Source of the DNA: Plotosus lineatus
Taxonomy: Eukaryota > Chordata > Actinopteri > Siluriformes > Plotosidae
Assembly (NCBI GenBank): GCA_024760905.1
Contig: CM045735.1
Location: 26,107,249-26,171,248, forward strand
DNA length: 64,000 nucleotides
Reading direction: 5' to 3'
Shown: positions 1 through 11,545 of the stretch, piece by piece
Numbering within the stretch: position 1 is the first letter of the stretch
Layout of the letters: every line of letters starts with the position of its first letter
Position numbers and translations under genes: made by a program
The notes under the pieces: model-generated
The model's database searches: none
What the model saw: the letters and a program-made list of their open reading frames with translations, nothing else
Told to the model about the DNA's origin: nothing

Positions 1-319
1 TCTTCCCAGTTGTTCACACAAACATAAGGATGAATTAGTTACACTTGCATTCACCACCACGTTACAGCATTTGTCGATAGTCCTGTCAAAAGCTGAGGAA
101 TCTGAGCAGATCCAGCATGACTATGGCAGCCTGCTGACGTCTGAAATGGACGGGGAAATGCTGACAATTCCTGACCCCTTAGGACTTCAGGAAGGATGGG
201 AAACAGAAGTCAATGCCATATCAAAGTGGCCCCCTTGTATGTACACTGATATAACAGATTTCTTGTTGTCAAAAGACCAAGCACCCTTACTTGCAATACT
301 CAGAAACGACTACAAAGAA
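1..319 (+). CDS. Candidate internal exon, unrecognised protein, partial at left edge
   Basis: Reading frame 2 is open without a stop from the window edge through about residue 106, ending at a plausible splice donor (GAAG followed by GTATGCAAG at 320). The frame then runs into low-information sequence and stops at 404-406, so the real coding end is probably 319. There is no ATG at the start of the conserved-looking part, consistent with an internal or 3' coding exon. The peptide is acidic and contains W-P-P at about 190-240 followed by Y-T-D-I and L-L, a pattern reminiscent of uncharacterised transposon-associated fish proteins, but I cannot name it. It could be a host exon or part of a DNA-transposon gene. 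Frame openness plus the donor site is the whole case. Confidence 0.45.
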
Positions 320-1055
320 GGTATGCAAGTTTGCCATCTGTCATCGAGTTTTTTTGGCAGTTCAACCTTGGCTTTGTCATTAGAGCCATTAAATGTTAGA
401 TCATGACCTGGGATTGTTTTTCTTACTCTTAGGTTATACTAGCCTATAGAGCTATACTATAGTAGGTCGAATCAGGCTTATGTTCGGGTCTTCCTAGCAC
501 CGATTATTGGCTCAGTTGGAAGACACAATTAATTGTGGACTCAAACAACAAATAGAATACTAATTAATATAATTTAATTATAAACTTACTGCTTTAATTC
601 AATGATTACATACCTCGGGATCCTTCAGCTCAGTTGGGAAAGTATATAACATGAATCGCGGCAAGCATGTACACACACTTGTCCCGAAGTTACAGGCATG
701 TTCACTACAAGTTTGCCTTTTCCATCTCTCAAGATGGTACAGGCCGTTCCCACAATTCAATATAGCACAATACTTGTTCAGGTGTGACTGTGTTGTTTAC
801 ATACAAAGTAAGTGGGCACAGTTTTGGTATCCGTGACTTTTGACATTACATTCCCCACACATGCACAATCGTAATGCAAACTTGGCTTATTATGTGATTT
901 GATTTGGGCTTTGGCAGGCTGGATTAAAAAGACCAACGGGCCGGATACCATAGTTTATTCACCCCTGCTATAATCTATTTGAGCCAGGTGAAGGTACTTT
1001 GCACTATACAAGTGACCTGATAATTTTTGTTCATTCAATAATTCATTCATTTTTT
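320..1055. other. No gene seen; AT-rich spacer
   Basis: Short open stretches here (for example 651-836 plus) show no domain, motif or splice signal I can support. Composition is AT-rich with no clear repeat boundary. If the left-edge exon is real this would be intron. Confidence 0.4.
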
Positions 1056-1063
1056 TTAACTGT

Positions 1064-1240
1064 TTAATCCTCATTGCTGACCATCATGTCAGACACACAG
1101 TGCTGCAGGCATACACACTGTGGTCTTCTGGTCGGGTAGTCCACAATCCAGAACACCAGAGGGGCATCCACCTGCATTACTGTCAGCTTCTCTCTCAGGA
1201 GGATTGGCCTGAAGGTGTTATGAATGATGAGTATCGACAC
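1064..1240 (-). mobile_element. Rex1/Babar LINE fragment, minus arm of an inverted pair
   Basis: Minus-strand translation from about 1240 to 1064 reads N-T-F-R-P-I-L-L-R-E-K-L, then V-M-Q-V-D, W-I-V-D-Y and V-S-D, which is the Rex1 reverse transcriptase stretch just after the S-S-A-F-N-T box. About 90 bp downstream the same protein stretch starts again on the plus strand (1328 onward), so the two pieces lie head to head. Only about 60 residues survive and no catalytic Y/F-A-D-D box is included. It is a decayed fragment; the link to Rex1 is by motif recognition. Confidence 0.7.
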
Positions 1241-1606
1241 GATTAAGCAGATCTCTCCCTCTCCTATACCTCTGCCTACTGTGATAGACCTGACTTCCCA
1301 ACTGTCAACTGCACCTATAATTAGGTTGAGAAGCTGACAGTGATGCAGGTGGATGCTTGTCATGTGTCTTAGATTGTGGACTACTTGACCGAAGGACAAC
1401 AGTGTGTGCACCTGCTGCACTGTGTCAGACACGGTGGTCAGCAACACCAAGGCACCACAGGGGACCATCTCTCCCCTTTTCTCTTCATCCTCCACACAAC
1501 AGACTTCAGCTACTGCACAGACACCTGCCATCTTCAGAAGTTTTCTGATGGCTCTGCTGTACTCGGATGTATCAGTGGAGGTAATGAGATGGAATATTGG
1601 ATGAAT

Positions 1607-1613
1607 ACAGTGG
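1607..1613. repeat. Target-site duplication, left copy (ACAGTGG)
   Basis: ACAGTGG lies directly before the 5' truncation point of the RTE copy and again at 2742-2748 directly after its GAA-rich tail. Both copies are in Rex1 sequence, so this marks a target-primed insertion. Confidence 0.75.
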
Positions 1614-2741
1614 CTTTTGCTTTGAGGATGTTAATAGAGAAGTACAGAGAAGGTCAGACGGAGCTACATTGTGCCTTTGTGGATCTGGAAAAAGCATATG
1701 ACAGGGTGCCAAGAGAAGAACTGTGGTATTGCATGAGGAAGTCTGGAGTGGCAGAGAAGTATGTCAGAGTGGTGCAGGACATGTATGAGAGATGTAAGAC
1801 AGTGGTGAGGTGCGCTGTCGGTGTGACAGAAGAGTTCAAGGTGGAGGTGGGACTGCATCAAGGGTCAGCTCTGAGCCCCTTCTTGTTTGCTATGGTGATG
1901 GACAGGCTGACAGATGAGGTGAGACAAGAATCTCCATGGACTATGATGTTTGCAGATGACATTGTGATCTGTAGTGAGAGCAGAGAACAAGTGCAGGGAA
2001 ATCTAGAGAGGTGGAGATATGCCCTGGAAAGGAGAGGAATGAAGGTTAGCCTCAGAAAATCAGAATACATGTGTGTGAATGAGAAGGACCCAGGAGGAAC
2101 GGTGATGTTACAGGGAGCAGAGATAACGAAGGTGGAGGATTTTAAGTACTTAAGTTCAACAATCCAGAGCGATGGAAAGTGTGGAAAAGAGGTGAAGAAG
2201 CGTGTGCAGGCAGGCTGGAATGGATGGAGAAAAGTGTCCGGTGTGATGTGTGATAGGAGAGTATCGGCAAGAATGAAGGGAAAAGTGTACAAGACGGTGG
2301 TGAGGCCAGCGATGTTGTATGGCTTAGAAACAGTGGCGCTGAGGAAAAGGCAGGAGGCAGAGCTGGAGGTAGCGGAGATGAAAATGTTGAGGTTCTCTCT
2401 GGGAGTAACGAGGATGGATAGGATCAGAAATTAGTATATCAGAGGGACAGCCCATGTAAGATGTTTTGGAGACAAAGTCAGAGAGGCTAGATTGAGATGG
2501 TTTGGACATGTACAGAGGAGGGATAGTGAGTATATTGGCAGTAGTATGCTGAGGTTGGAACTACCAGGCAGAAGGCCTCGAGGAAGACCAAAGAAGAGAT
2601 TTATGGATGTGGTGAAGGAAGACATGAAGGTCGTTGGAGTCAGAAGAGAAGATGCAGAGGACAGGGTGACATGGAGGCGGATGATTTGCTGTGGCGACCC
2701 CAAAAGGGAGCAGCCGAAAGTAAAAGAAGAAGAAGAAGAAG
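1614..2741 (+). mobile_element. RTE-clade LINE copy A, 5'-truncated
   Basis: The copy begins inside the reverse transcriptase (F-A-L-R-M-L-I-E-K-Y) and keeps F-V-D-L-E-K-A-Y-D, G-L-H-Q-G-S-A-L-S-P, an intact F-A-D-D box (about 1951), the Y-G-L-E-T thumb region and the C-terminal R-W-F-G-H-V and R-G-R-P segments, ending G-D-P at 2700. The 3' end is the family's conserved CAGCCGAAAGTAAAAG followed by an AGA/GAA repeat tail. A stop at 2432 interrupts the C terminus. The upstream Rex1 frame happens to read into this copy, giving a chimeric 352-codon open frame at 1376-2434 with no functional meaning I can support. Clade assignment is from domain order and the trinucleotide tail. Confidence 0.85.
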
Positions 2742-3379
2742 ACAGTGGATGACTTCTTCATATGGAAGAAGCAGAATCATTTGTAGCTTAATGTGACAAA
2801 GACCACGGAACCGATTGTGGATTTTAGGAGATCCGAAACATCAGCGACTCCTGTTTCCATCCAGGGTGTCAAATAGTGGGAATGGTCTAGGATTACAAAT
2901 ACCATGGAGTTCAAACTGACAATAAACTGGACTGGGCTAAAAGCACAACCATACTTTATCAGAAAGGTCAGAACAGTTTTTATTTTTTGAGGAGGCAAAG
3001 GTCATTTAAAATCTGTTGGACACTGTTCAGGATGTTTTATGAGTCTGTTGTGGCCAGCACTATTCTCTATGTTGTTGCATGCCGAGGCAGCAGGCTGAGG
3101 GTTGCAGGCACGAACAAACTGAACTGCAAGGCCAGTAATTTCGTTGGGCTGGAAATGATGGTAGTGTCGGAGAGGACAATACTGTCCAAAATAACACTGA
3201 ACAACACCTCCATCCACTTCACAACCTGGTGATCAGTCATGGCAGCACGTCCAGTAAGAGGCTAATACAATCTAAATACTCGATTGATCGACACAGGAAA
3301 TAACAACAAGAAACTTCCACTTGTGATCATTAAACTGTACTCCTCCATACAGCAACAACAACCACTGGAATTACATTTA

Positions 3380-5994
3380 ATGCAGCCATGAGGGCAGTAA
3401 GGGGCACAAGAAAGTGTTCTTTCTCATGCCGGTCCCAAACCCGGATAAATCCAGAGGGTTGTGTCAGGAAGGGCATCCAACGTAAAACCTATGTCAAATC
3501 AAACATGCAAATCATTAATATGACTTCCAAACTGGATAGGTCGAGGCTCAGGTCAACAACGACCGCCGTCAGTGCTGTTAGCCAGTAATATGTTGGTAGA
3601 AATTGGACTGCTGTTGGTCGAAGACGGAGACGCGGGCAGTGTGTCCATAGGCAGAGAGGAAAGGCATGATTCTATGACATAGCAGGGACTTTGAATGTTG
3701 GAACTATGACAGGAAAAGCTAAAGAGCTGGCTGACATGATGCAGAGGAGGAAGGTGGACATACTGTGTGTTCAGGAGACCAGGTGGAAAGGTAGCAAAAC
3801 CAGAATCATATGACCAGGGTTTAAGCTGTTTCATCATCGTGTGATAGAAGTGAAGAGTATCATAGTAAAGAGAAAAGGAGTAGGAGTCATCTTGAAGGAG
3901 GGGTTGGTCAGGAATGTCCTATAAGTGAAAAGAGTGTCAGACAGAGTGATGAGTCTCAATTTAGAAATTGAAGGTGTGATGTTCAATGTTGTTAGTGCTT
4001 ATGCCCCACAGGCAGAATGTAAGTGAGAAGAGAAGGAGAGAGTCTGGAGTAAGTTAGATGAAGTGATGCAGAGTACCCCCAGAGGTGAAAGAGTGGTCAT
4101 TGGACTGTAAAGTACTGCAAAGTAGTAGTGCGTGAGAGTGTTGCCAAACAGCATAGGATGGTGGTGGGCAGGATGATGCTGATAGTGAGGAAGGTGAAGA
4201 AGGCAAAGGCAGAGCAGAAGACAAAGTGGTGAAGCTGAAAAAGGAAGAGCATTGTGTTGTCTTCAAGGAGGAGTTGAAACAGGCTTCCAGATGACTGGAC
4301 AACTACAGCTAATGTGATCAGGGAGACAGGTAGGTGAGTACCTGGTGTGTTCTCTGGAAGGAAAGTAGATAAGTGGTGGAATGAGGAAGTGCAGGAGTGT
4401 GTACAAAGGTGAAGGTAGCGGTGTCAAAGGCCAAATAGAAGTTGTATAATGACTTTGTATGCTAATTTGGACAGGAAGAAGGCAGAAAATGATTTATACA
4501 GGTTGGCACAGCAGAGAAATAGAGATGGGAAGGATGTGCAGCAAGTTAAGGTGATTAAGGACAGAAAGAGAATTGTATTGACTGATAACAGAATTGTGCT
4601 GGAAAGATGGAAAGAGTACTTTGAAGAGCTGATGAATAAGGAAAATGAGAAAGAACAAAGAGTAGAAGAGGTGACCATTGAGAACCAGGAAGTAGCAAAG
4701 ATTAGTAAGGGTGAAGTGACGAGAGCATTGAAGAGGATGAAGAATGGAAAGGCAATTGGTCCTGATGACATATCTGTGGCGGTATGGAAGTGTCTAGGAT
4801 AGGTAGCAGTATACTTTTTGACAAGAACATTCAACAAGGTTTTAGCGAGTGAGCAGATGCCGGAGGAATGGAGGAGAAGTGTGCCGTGCCCATTTTTAAG
4901 AACAAGGGAGACATGCAGAGTTGTGGCAACTACAGAGGGATAAAGTTGAAAAGCCATATGATGAAGTTATGGGAAAGAATAGTGGAAGTTTAACTGAGGG
5001 CAGAGGTCAGCATTTATGAACAACACTTTGATTTCATGCCAATAAGAGCACCACAGATACAGATGTAAAGATACAGAAGGAGCTGCACTGTCCCTTTGTG
5101 GATCTGGAGAAAGCATATGGCAGGGTGCCGAGAGAAGAACTGTGGTATTGTATGAGGAAGTTTGGAGTGGCAGTGAAGTATATTAAAGTGGTGCAGGACA
5201 TGTACGAGAGATGGAAGACAGTTCTGAGGTGTGCTGTCAGCGTGACAGAAGAGTTCAAAGTGGAGATGGGGCTGGATCCCTGGAAAGGAGAGGAATGAAG
5301 GTTAGCCTCAGTAAGACAGAATACATGTGTGTAGACAATACGGACCTAAGAGGAACATTGAAGTGACAGGGAGCAGAGATAAACAAGGTAGAGGATCAAC
5401 AGTCCAGAGTAATGGAGAGTGTGGAAAAGAGGTGAAGAAGCATGTGGAAACAGATTGGAATGGTTGGAGAAAAGTGTCCGGTGTGATGTGTGATAGGAGG
5501 GTATCGGCAAAAATGAAATGAAAAGTGTACAAGACGATGATGAGGCCAGTGATGTTATATGGTTTAGAAACAGTGGCACTGCAGAAAAGATAGGAGCTTT
5601 TGCTGGAGGTAGCAGAGATGGAAATGTTGAGGTTCCACTTTTGTAGTAACAAGGATGGATAGGATCAGGAATGAGTCCATCAGAGGGACAGCACATGTAA
5701 GAGGTTTTGGAGACAAATTCATAGAGGCTAGATTGAGATGGTTTGGCCATGTTCGGAGAAGGGATAGTGAATATATTGGTAGTAGGATGCTGAGGCTGGA
5801 ACTACCAGGCAGAAGGCTGAGAGAAAGACCAAGAGATTTATGGATGTGGTGAAGGAGGACATGAAGGAAGTTGGTGTAAGAGGAGAAGATGCAGAGAATA
5901 GGGTGAGATGGAGGCAAATTATTTGCTGTGGTGACCCCTGAAGGAAACAGCTGAAAAGAAAAGAAGAAGAAGAAGAAGAAGAAGAAGAAGAAGA
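3380..5994 (+). mobile_element. RTE-clade LINE copy B, 5' end present, internally deleted
   Basis: It starts at the family's 5' terminus (ATGCAGCCATGAGG) and ends in a long GAA tail at about 5957-5999. The endonuclease keeps V-Q-E-T-R-W (near 3768) and S-A-Y-A-P-Q (near 4000), but the catalytic D-F-N region is lost: at about 4110 the sequence jumps from V-I-G-L to the region preceding the RT. A second deletion near 5060 removes part of the fingers. A third near 5275 removes everything from G-L-H-Q-G to L-E-R-R-G, including F-A-D-D. Many stops are present. This is an old, dead copy. Confidence 0.85.
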
Positions 5995-5999
5995 GGAAG

Positions 6000-6317
6000 A
6001 AATCAATACATACATACAAAGATGCTCAAACGTAAAACTTAAGAATTTTGTACATTTCTGGATAAATATTTTTACAAAGTCCGAAAAGTAGCAAAAGAGA
6101 GGCCGTTAGATAAATGAGACAAAACTGTCTCACTGCATTCTCCAGACCATAAGGCGCACTGGATTATAAGGCTCAATATCAATGAATGACGCTTGAACGG
6201 TCTGCCCATACATGAGGTGGACCGGATTATAAGGCACAGTAAGCAAAACAAAAGTCAGGTAAGTCAAACTTGATTCAACTCTCACAATAACTCTCATCAT
6301 TGTTTAATTATTTTTTT
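6000..6317. repeat. Spacer with a degenerate DNA-transposon terminal-type repeat
   Basis: Between two tail-to-tail RTE copies. At 6150-6240 the motif ATAAGGCGCACTGGATTATA is followed 60 bp later by the related GGACCGGATTATAAGGCAC, a terminal/subterminal repeat style seen in widespread vertebrate DNA transposons. I cannot name the family and see no coding sequence. Confidence 0.4.
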
Positions 6318-7955
6318 GTGGTCGCAACAGTGAATCATCTGCCTCCATCTCATCCTATCCTCTGCATCTTCTTCTCTTACATCAACTTACATGTGCTGTC
6401 CCTCTGATGTACTCATTGCTGATCCTATCCATTCTTGTTACTCCCAAACCTTCCTCAACATTTCCAGCTCTGCTACCTCCAGCTCTGTCTCCTGTCTTTT
6501 CCTCAGTGCCACTGTTTCTAAACCATACAACATCGCTGGCCTCATCACCATCTTGTACACTTTTCCTTTCATTCTTGCTGATACCCTCCTATCACACATC
6601 ACACCGGGCACTTTTCTCCAACTATTCCAACCTGCCTGCACATGCTTCTTCGCCTCTTTTCCACACTCTCCATTGCTCTGGACTGTTGAGCCTAAGTACT
6701 TAAAATCATCCACCTTCTTTATCTCTGCTCCCTGCAACCTCCCTGTTCTTCTTGGGTCCTTCTCGTTCACACACATATACTCTGTGTTACCGAGGCTATC
6801 CTTCATTCTTCTCCTTTCCAGGGCATACCTCCACCTCTTTAGATTTCCCTCCACTTGTTCTCTGCTCTCACTTCAGATCACAGTATCATCTGCAAACATC
6901 ATAGTCCTGGAGAGTCTTGTCTAACCTCGTCTGTCAGCCTGTCCATCACCATAGCAAACAAGAGGGGGCTCAGAGCTGATTCTTGATGCAGTCCCATGTC
7001 CACCTTGCATTCTTCTGTCATGCTGACAGCACACTTCACCGCTGTCTTACATTGTTCACACATGTCCTGCACCACCCTAAAATACTTCTCTGCCACTCCA
7101 GACTTCCTCATACAATACCACAGTTTGTATCTTGGCATCCTGCCATATGCTTTCTCCAGATCCACAAAGGCACAATGCAGCTCTCTCTGACCTTCTCTGT
7201 ATTTCTCTATTAACGTCCTCAAATCAAACACTGTATCTGTGGTGCTCTTATTGGCATGAAACCAAACTATTGTTCACAAATGATGACCTCTGCCCTCAGT
7301 CTCGCTTCCACTATTCTTTCCCATAACTTCATCGTAGGGCTCATCAATTTTATACCTCTGTAGTTGCCACAACTCCTCGCATCTCTCTTGTTCTTAAAAA
7401 TGGGCACCAGCACAATTCTCCATTCCTCCGGCATCCTCTCACTCTCTAAGACATTGTTGAATGTTCTTGTCAAAAAGTCTACTGTAGACACTTCCATACC
7501 TCCACAGGTATGTCATCAGGACCAACCGTCTTTCCACTCTTAATCCTCTTCAATGCCCTCCTCATTTCACCCTTACTAATCTTTGCTACATCCTGGTTCT
7601 CAAAGGTCACCTCTTCTACTCTTTGTTCTTTCTCATTTTCCTCATTCATCAGCTCTTCAAAGTACTCTTTCCATCTTTCCAGCACACTTCTGTTATCAGT
7701 CAATACAATTCTCTTTCTGTCCTTAATTACCTTAACTTGCTGCACGTCCTTCCCATCGCTATTTCTCTGCTGTGCCAACCTGTATAAATCATTTTCTTTC
7801 TCCTTACTGTCCAACCTAGCATACAAGTCATCATATGCCCTCTGTTTGGCCTTTGACACCGCTACCTTCGCCTTACACTGCGTCTCCCTGTACTCCTTTT
7901 TACTTTCTTTTTTATCTTCTCAATGTCCCACTTCTTCTTAGCTAACCTCTTACTT
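6318..7955 (-). mobile_element. RTE-clade LINE copy C, 5'-truncated
   Basis: Minus-strand copy. From 7955 downward: linker A-K-Q-R-A-Y-D-D-L-Y, K-E-Y-F-E-E-L-M-N, G-P-D-D-I-P-V-E-V-W-K, N-Y-R-G-I-K-L-M-S, F-V-D-L-E-K-A-Y-G, F-A-D-D (near 6895), Y-G-L-E-T-V-A-L. A one-base loss near 6915 shifts frame just before F-A-D-D and another shift occurs near 7270. The endonuclease is absent because the copy is truncated at 7955. The 3' end (GGTCGCAACAG at 6320) lacks its GAA tail, so the end or the target site has been lost. Confidence 0.8.
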
Positions 7956-8039
7956 TTTAAAGACTGTTTGTTTTTGTTTGTTGACAACTAATTTTAAAAC
8001 AGTCTTCTAATTTTTTTAAGTTAATAAACTTAAAAGATC

Positions 8040-8285
8040 CCTCAGTGTAGCTAACTGGGTTATCTAAGGCCGGCCATGTCTTTCACTGTCTATGGTCTGA
8101 GGCATGTAAAAGAATCATTGCTGACTTTTGACAAGAGTAGGCTGCAATGCCGTCAGTGTGTTTTCACCCTGCAATGGCCTGGCAAGCTGTCCAGGGTGTA
8201 TTCTGCCCTCGCCCAGAGTCAGTTGGGATGGGCGCCAGCCTCCTTGCAACCCTAATTAGTATTAAGCTGTTCCAGAAAATAAACA
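8040..8285 (+). mobile_element. SINE fragment with L2-like 3' tail
   Basis: This body matches, in opposite orientation, the sequence at 8450-8645: shared stretches around GTGTAGCTAACTGGGTTATC and GAGTAGGCTGCAATGCCGTC. The last part (GCTGTCCAGGGTGTATTCTG onward) resembles the conserved 3' tail shared by fish L2 LINEs and L2-mobilised SINEs. The tRNA-like head is missing. No coding potential. Confidence 0.55.
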
Positions 8286-8321
8286 AGCGATGAACTTAAA
8301 AGATTAGAAGACTAAAACATT

Positions 8322-8706
8322 GGCGGGGGCAGAGTTGTGACCGGGTGGTAGGGTGCTGCATTACTGATCCAAAGCTCAAGGGCTCAAGCCCCACAATCAC
8401 CAGGTTGTTACTGCTACTCACGCAATGAATTAGGGTCGTGAGGGGGCTGGCATCTCACCCTACCCTTGGCAATATAAGGCCATTGCAAGGCAGAAACACA
8501 CTTCAGCAATGCAGCCCACTCTGGACAAAAGTCAGAAAAGGTTATTTTCCCTGCATCTCACTGTAGACAATGAATGGCATGGCTGGCCTTTGATAACCCA
8601 GCTAGCTACACTGGGGGACAGCAGTGACAACCTGTTGATAGCGAGGCTTTGAACCTCCTACCCTTGGAATCACTAATCCAGCACCTTCGCAACTGGTCAC
8701 CACTGC
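8322..8706 (-). mobile_element. tRNA-derived SINE, minus strand, with an opposed second tRNA-like head
   Basis: On the minus strand a tRNA-like head starts at 8706 (GTGGTGACCAGTTGCGAAGG) with a B-box-like GGAGGTTCAAAGCC, followed by the body shared with 8040-8175. At the other end, 8325-8400 on the plus strand, another head-like sequence (GGGTGGTAGGGTGCTGCATT and GGGCTCAAGCCCC) points inward. The pair could fold as an inverted dimer. Family not named; internal promoter boxes are judged by eye. Confidence 0.5.
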
Positions 8707-9325
8707 CCCAAAAACAACAAAAAAAATTATATGAAATCTGAAAGTGAAAAAACTAGTGCATACAGTTTTATATAAAAGGCACTCTGCCTATTTTGTGTTC
8801 ATTCAAGATCCAGTCCTTTTTCTTCTTTATCTCCTGTGCATCTTGTTAAAGTATTAAGACAATCACACCTCCAATATAAAAAATCTCTTGTTTTTCCCTG
8901 TGTTTATACATCTAGTGTAATCATAAAAATAAGACTCAAATGACAATCTGAAATGTGACAAGTACTGTGTTAATGTAAAAATCAGAAAATCTGAAGAATG
9001 AAATCGATATGGTTATATCAGACACTTCACTCCATTTGCCTCATTGCACTACAAATAATTAAAAATTATATAATTGTGGAACCTTAAAGATTATACCCGT
9101 ATACATTTGTTCATTTCTGATATCTAAACTCAAGAAACACATTTTTAAAATGTCAACTATTCTCAAATAGTCAACTGAATTTGTATGACTGTCTATATAG
9201 CATGAACATTTACGCCATGGTTTGTTTATCCATGTGTTGCATAGCAAAGATCCAAACAATGTCCCATTAAATCCCCAACCCGTTTCTGTTTGTTGGCATA
9301 TGTGTCATCAGCAGCTGACCCATTT

Positions 9326-9368
<43 letters not shown>

Positions 9369-9444
9369 ATCTGGACCAAAGGAAGTAAAGCCGTTGGGAT
9401 ATCCAGGTGCTGTTGGTAGTCCAGGGAGAGACAGTAACACACAC

Positions 9445-9509
<65 letters not shown>

Positions 9510-10964
9510 TGACATGTTTATCATTTTTAGTTTCACAGAGGTGTGTCAACTTAGTAAATGTTGATTTTGAGCAAGTCTGTGTTCCGTAATCATTTTTTTT
9601 TATTCCACCTTAACTACTTCAACTATAATGTTAAGCAATGCAAATCTCATACAAAGTTGCATAATCTCTCTGTAGTTTCTGTTTTCAGAAAAATACTTTC
9701 TCTATACTAAATATTCTCTTACTTGCTCATTCTTGTCTCTTCTCTCTCACTGCAACATATCTTGAAGATTTCCAGATGTGAGCTAAAACAGAGTGGTGAT
9801 GTCATTACAACCCCATATCCACCCTCTGCAGAATCTAGAAAGACAGAAGTGGGGGGGTCAGAGAAAGGGAAGCGGAAGGTACACAGTAGACACCAAAAGG
9901 AAGAAAAAGAACATTTGCCTGGACAATAAAACACAATTTATAATTGATTTATTTCATTTGATTATGACATGTTTAATTACAAAGACTGATCATAACTTTA
10001 TAATAAACACAGTCTTGAAGTAAGAAAAGTATAAAGATTCAGTAAAAGGTGTATCCTATAACATGTTTAAAGTATGTACTGCTATAGAGAATTATATATA
10101 GAGTTTTATATATAGAGTTACAAAGAGAATGTAAACCCCCCCTCCCACACACACACACACACACACACACAGACTACACTAACCTACCACTCAGCAAACT
10201 GTTTGGACACCATTTATGCTAAAATCTCTCATCCTTCCGTTGTATATGCGTATACATGTACTGGCATTTTTTATTTGTTATCAATTCAAAAAGATTTTTT
10301 TAAAGACTTTTTGTTTCTTTATGGAATGTTTATGTCATGTATGTCTTTCTGAGTAATAGGGTTCGTATGGGGAGAAGGTGACTCCTGTATTGACATTCCT
10401 TTACTTACCATTAGGGGGCAGAACACACTACCTTTATTCCTGTGACTAAATCGAAGGGACGAAAATATATTATTTTCTCTATAAAGCTTCATCTGATAAT
10501 GTAATCTGTTTAAAAACAAATTTCTCTCATTCTTTGTGTGTCTTATCCTATATTTTGTTTTAACCTCCTAAGACCCAAATCATAATGATGTGAATCTTGT
10601 CATTTCTTCACACAGCTGAGTGAAATAACTCTGATGATCAACATGCCAGAAAGTTTAAAGTGAGCAACTGAGAGGAAGAACAAGAGAGAACGCGTTAAGT
10701 ACATCTGGTATGCAGTCACAAGCTGCCCATATGGAATCACTGATGAACAAAAGCAACAGCACACCTTTTCCTTTTTTCACCATTTGTTTTTTTTCCCCCT
10801 TTCCTGAGTCTCCTTTATTCGAGTTAAATTTGCACTACAAACAACCTTTAAAAATTTTTCATTTGAGTTTTCTTTGGATAGCTTAAAAAGGGAATGAAAA
10901 AAGTTGAAAGAGTGGGGCATCCCTTACTAACAAATCAATAAATAAAGGGAAAAAAGGTGTCACA
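8707..10964. repeat. Gene-free stretch with CA and GA microsatellites
   Basis: No gene recognised. Perfect dinucleotide tracts: CA at about 9329-9363, GA at about 9447-9507, and CA at about 10145-10171. The open frames crossing these tracts are repeat translations. The rest is AT-rich and unique-looking. Confidence 0.7.
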
Positions 10965-11456
10965 GTGACGTAGTAGTTAGCATATCCGCCTCACAGCAAG
11001 AAGGCCTGAGTTTGATTCCCAGCTTGGGCATATCATTATGGAGTTTGCATGTTCTCCCCATGTTTGCATTGGGTACTCCGGTTTCCTCCTACAGTCCAAA
11101 AACATGCACAGTAGGCTAATAGGCTATTCCAAATCACCGTTAGATGTTAGTGTGCACCTGACTTTTGTATATGGCATTATGTTGACTCTGACTACCTTAT
11201 TGCCCTTTCCTCCATAAACGCTATCCTACTGTTCTACATAGTCATGTTTTTGGTCTACATTATTGTTATCCTTATAATTATGGTTTAGTTTAATAGTTTA
11301 GTGTGATTATTAATGTTACTGTTCTGTGATGGTCTGGTGAGCTGTCCAGGCTGTACCCTGCTCTCACCCAGAGTTGGCTGAGATAGGCAATAGCCTCCCA
11401 TGACCCTATTGAGGATAAAGTGGTTTAAAAATGAATGAATGAATGAATGAATAAAG
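10965..11456 (+). mobile_element. tRNA-derived SINE with L2-like tail and GAAT repeats
   Basis: The head GACGTAGTAGTTAGCATATC and GAGTTTGATTCCC are A- and B-box-like, followed by the very common fish SINE body GGAGTTTGCATGTTCTCCCC and CGGTTTCCTCCTACAGTCC. After about 11160 an AT-rich segment of about 160 bp intervenes, then the L2-type tail (GGTCTGGTGAGCTGTCCAGG) resumes at about 11330 and ends in GAATGAATGAAT (11434-11453). The inserted AT-rich segment has no recognised identity. Confidence 0.7.
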
Positions 11457-11545
11457 GAAAAAAGAGTCCTACACCAACCACCCATAATATTAAAAATGTC
11501 ATGGCAAGGGACAGTTGCAATGAATAACAATTGAGATTGTATAGT

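Larger units (their letters stand above)
1325..3379 (+). mobile_element. Rex1/Babar LINE fragment, split by an RTE insertion
   Basis: Plus-strand Rex1 reverse transcriptase runs from V-M-Q-V-D at about 1340 through L-S-P-F-L-F, D-F-S-Y and F-S-D-G-S-A-V-L-G (catalytic F-A-D-D equivalent degraded to F-S-D-G) to 1613. It resumes at 2742 with D-D-F-F, F-R-R, L-D-W, F-F-L-R-R and M-F-Y-E-S-V-V-A-S, the thumb and C-terminal part. The interruption is the RTE copy at 1614-2741, flanked on both sides by ACAGTGG. The 3' part runs up to the next RTE copy at 3380. Stops and small indels are frequent, so it is inactive. Confidence 0.75.

Noticed and set aside
3380..7955. One large palindrome formed by RTE copies B (+) and C (-)
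   Set aside because: The copies have different truncations, internal deletions and lesions, so they are two independent insertions in opposite orientation.
9222..9589. Open frames through CA/GA repeats on both strands
   Set aside because: They are translations of dinucleotide tracts (H-T, S-L, R-E repeats) with no unique coding sequence.
9723..10023. A possible small exon with basic Lys/Arg/Glu content
   Set aside because: Two overlapping frames are both short, neither has splice support, and no family resemblance is visible.
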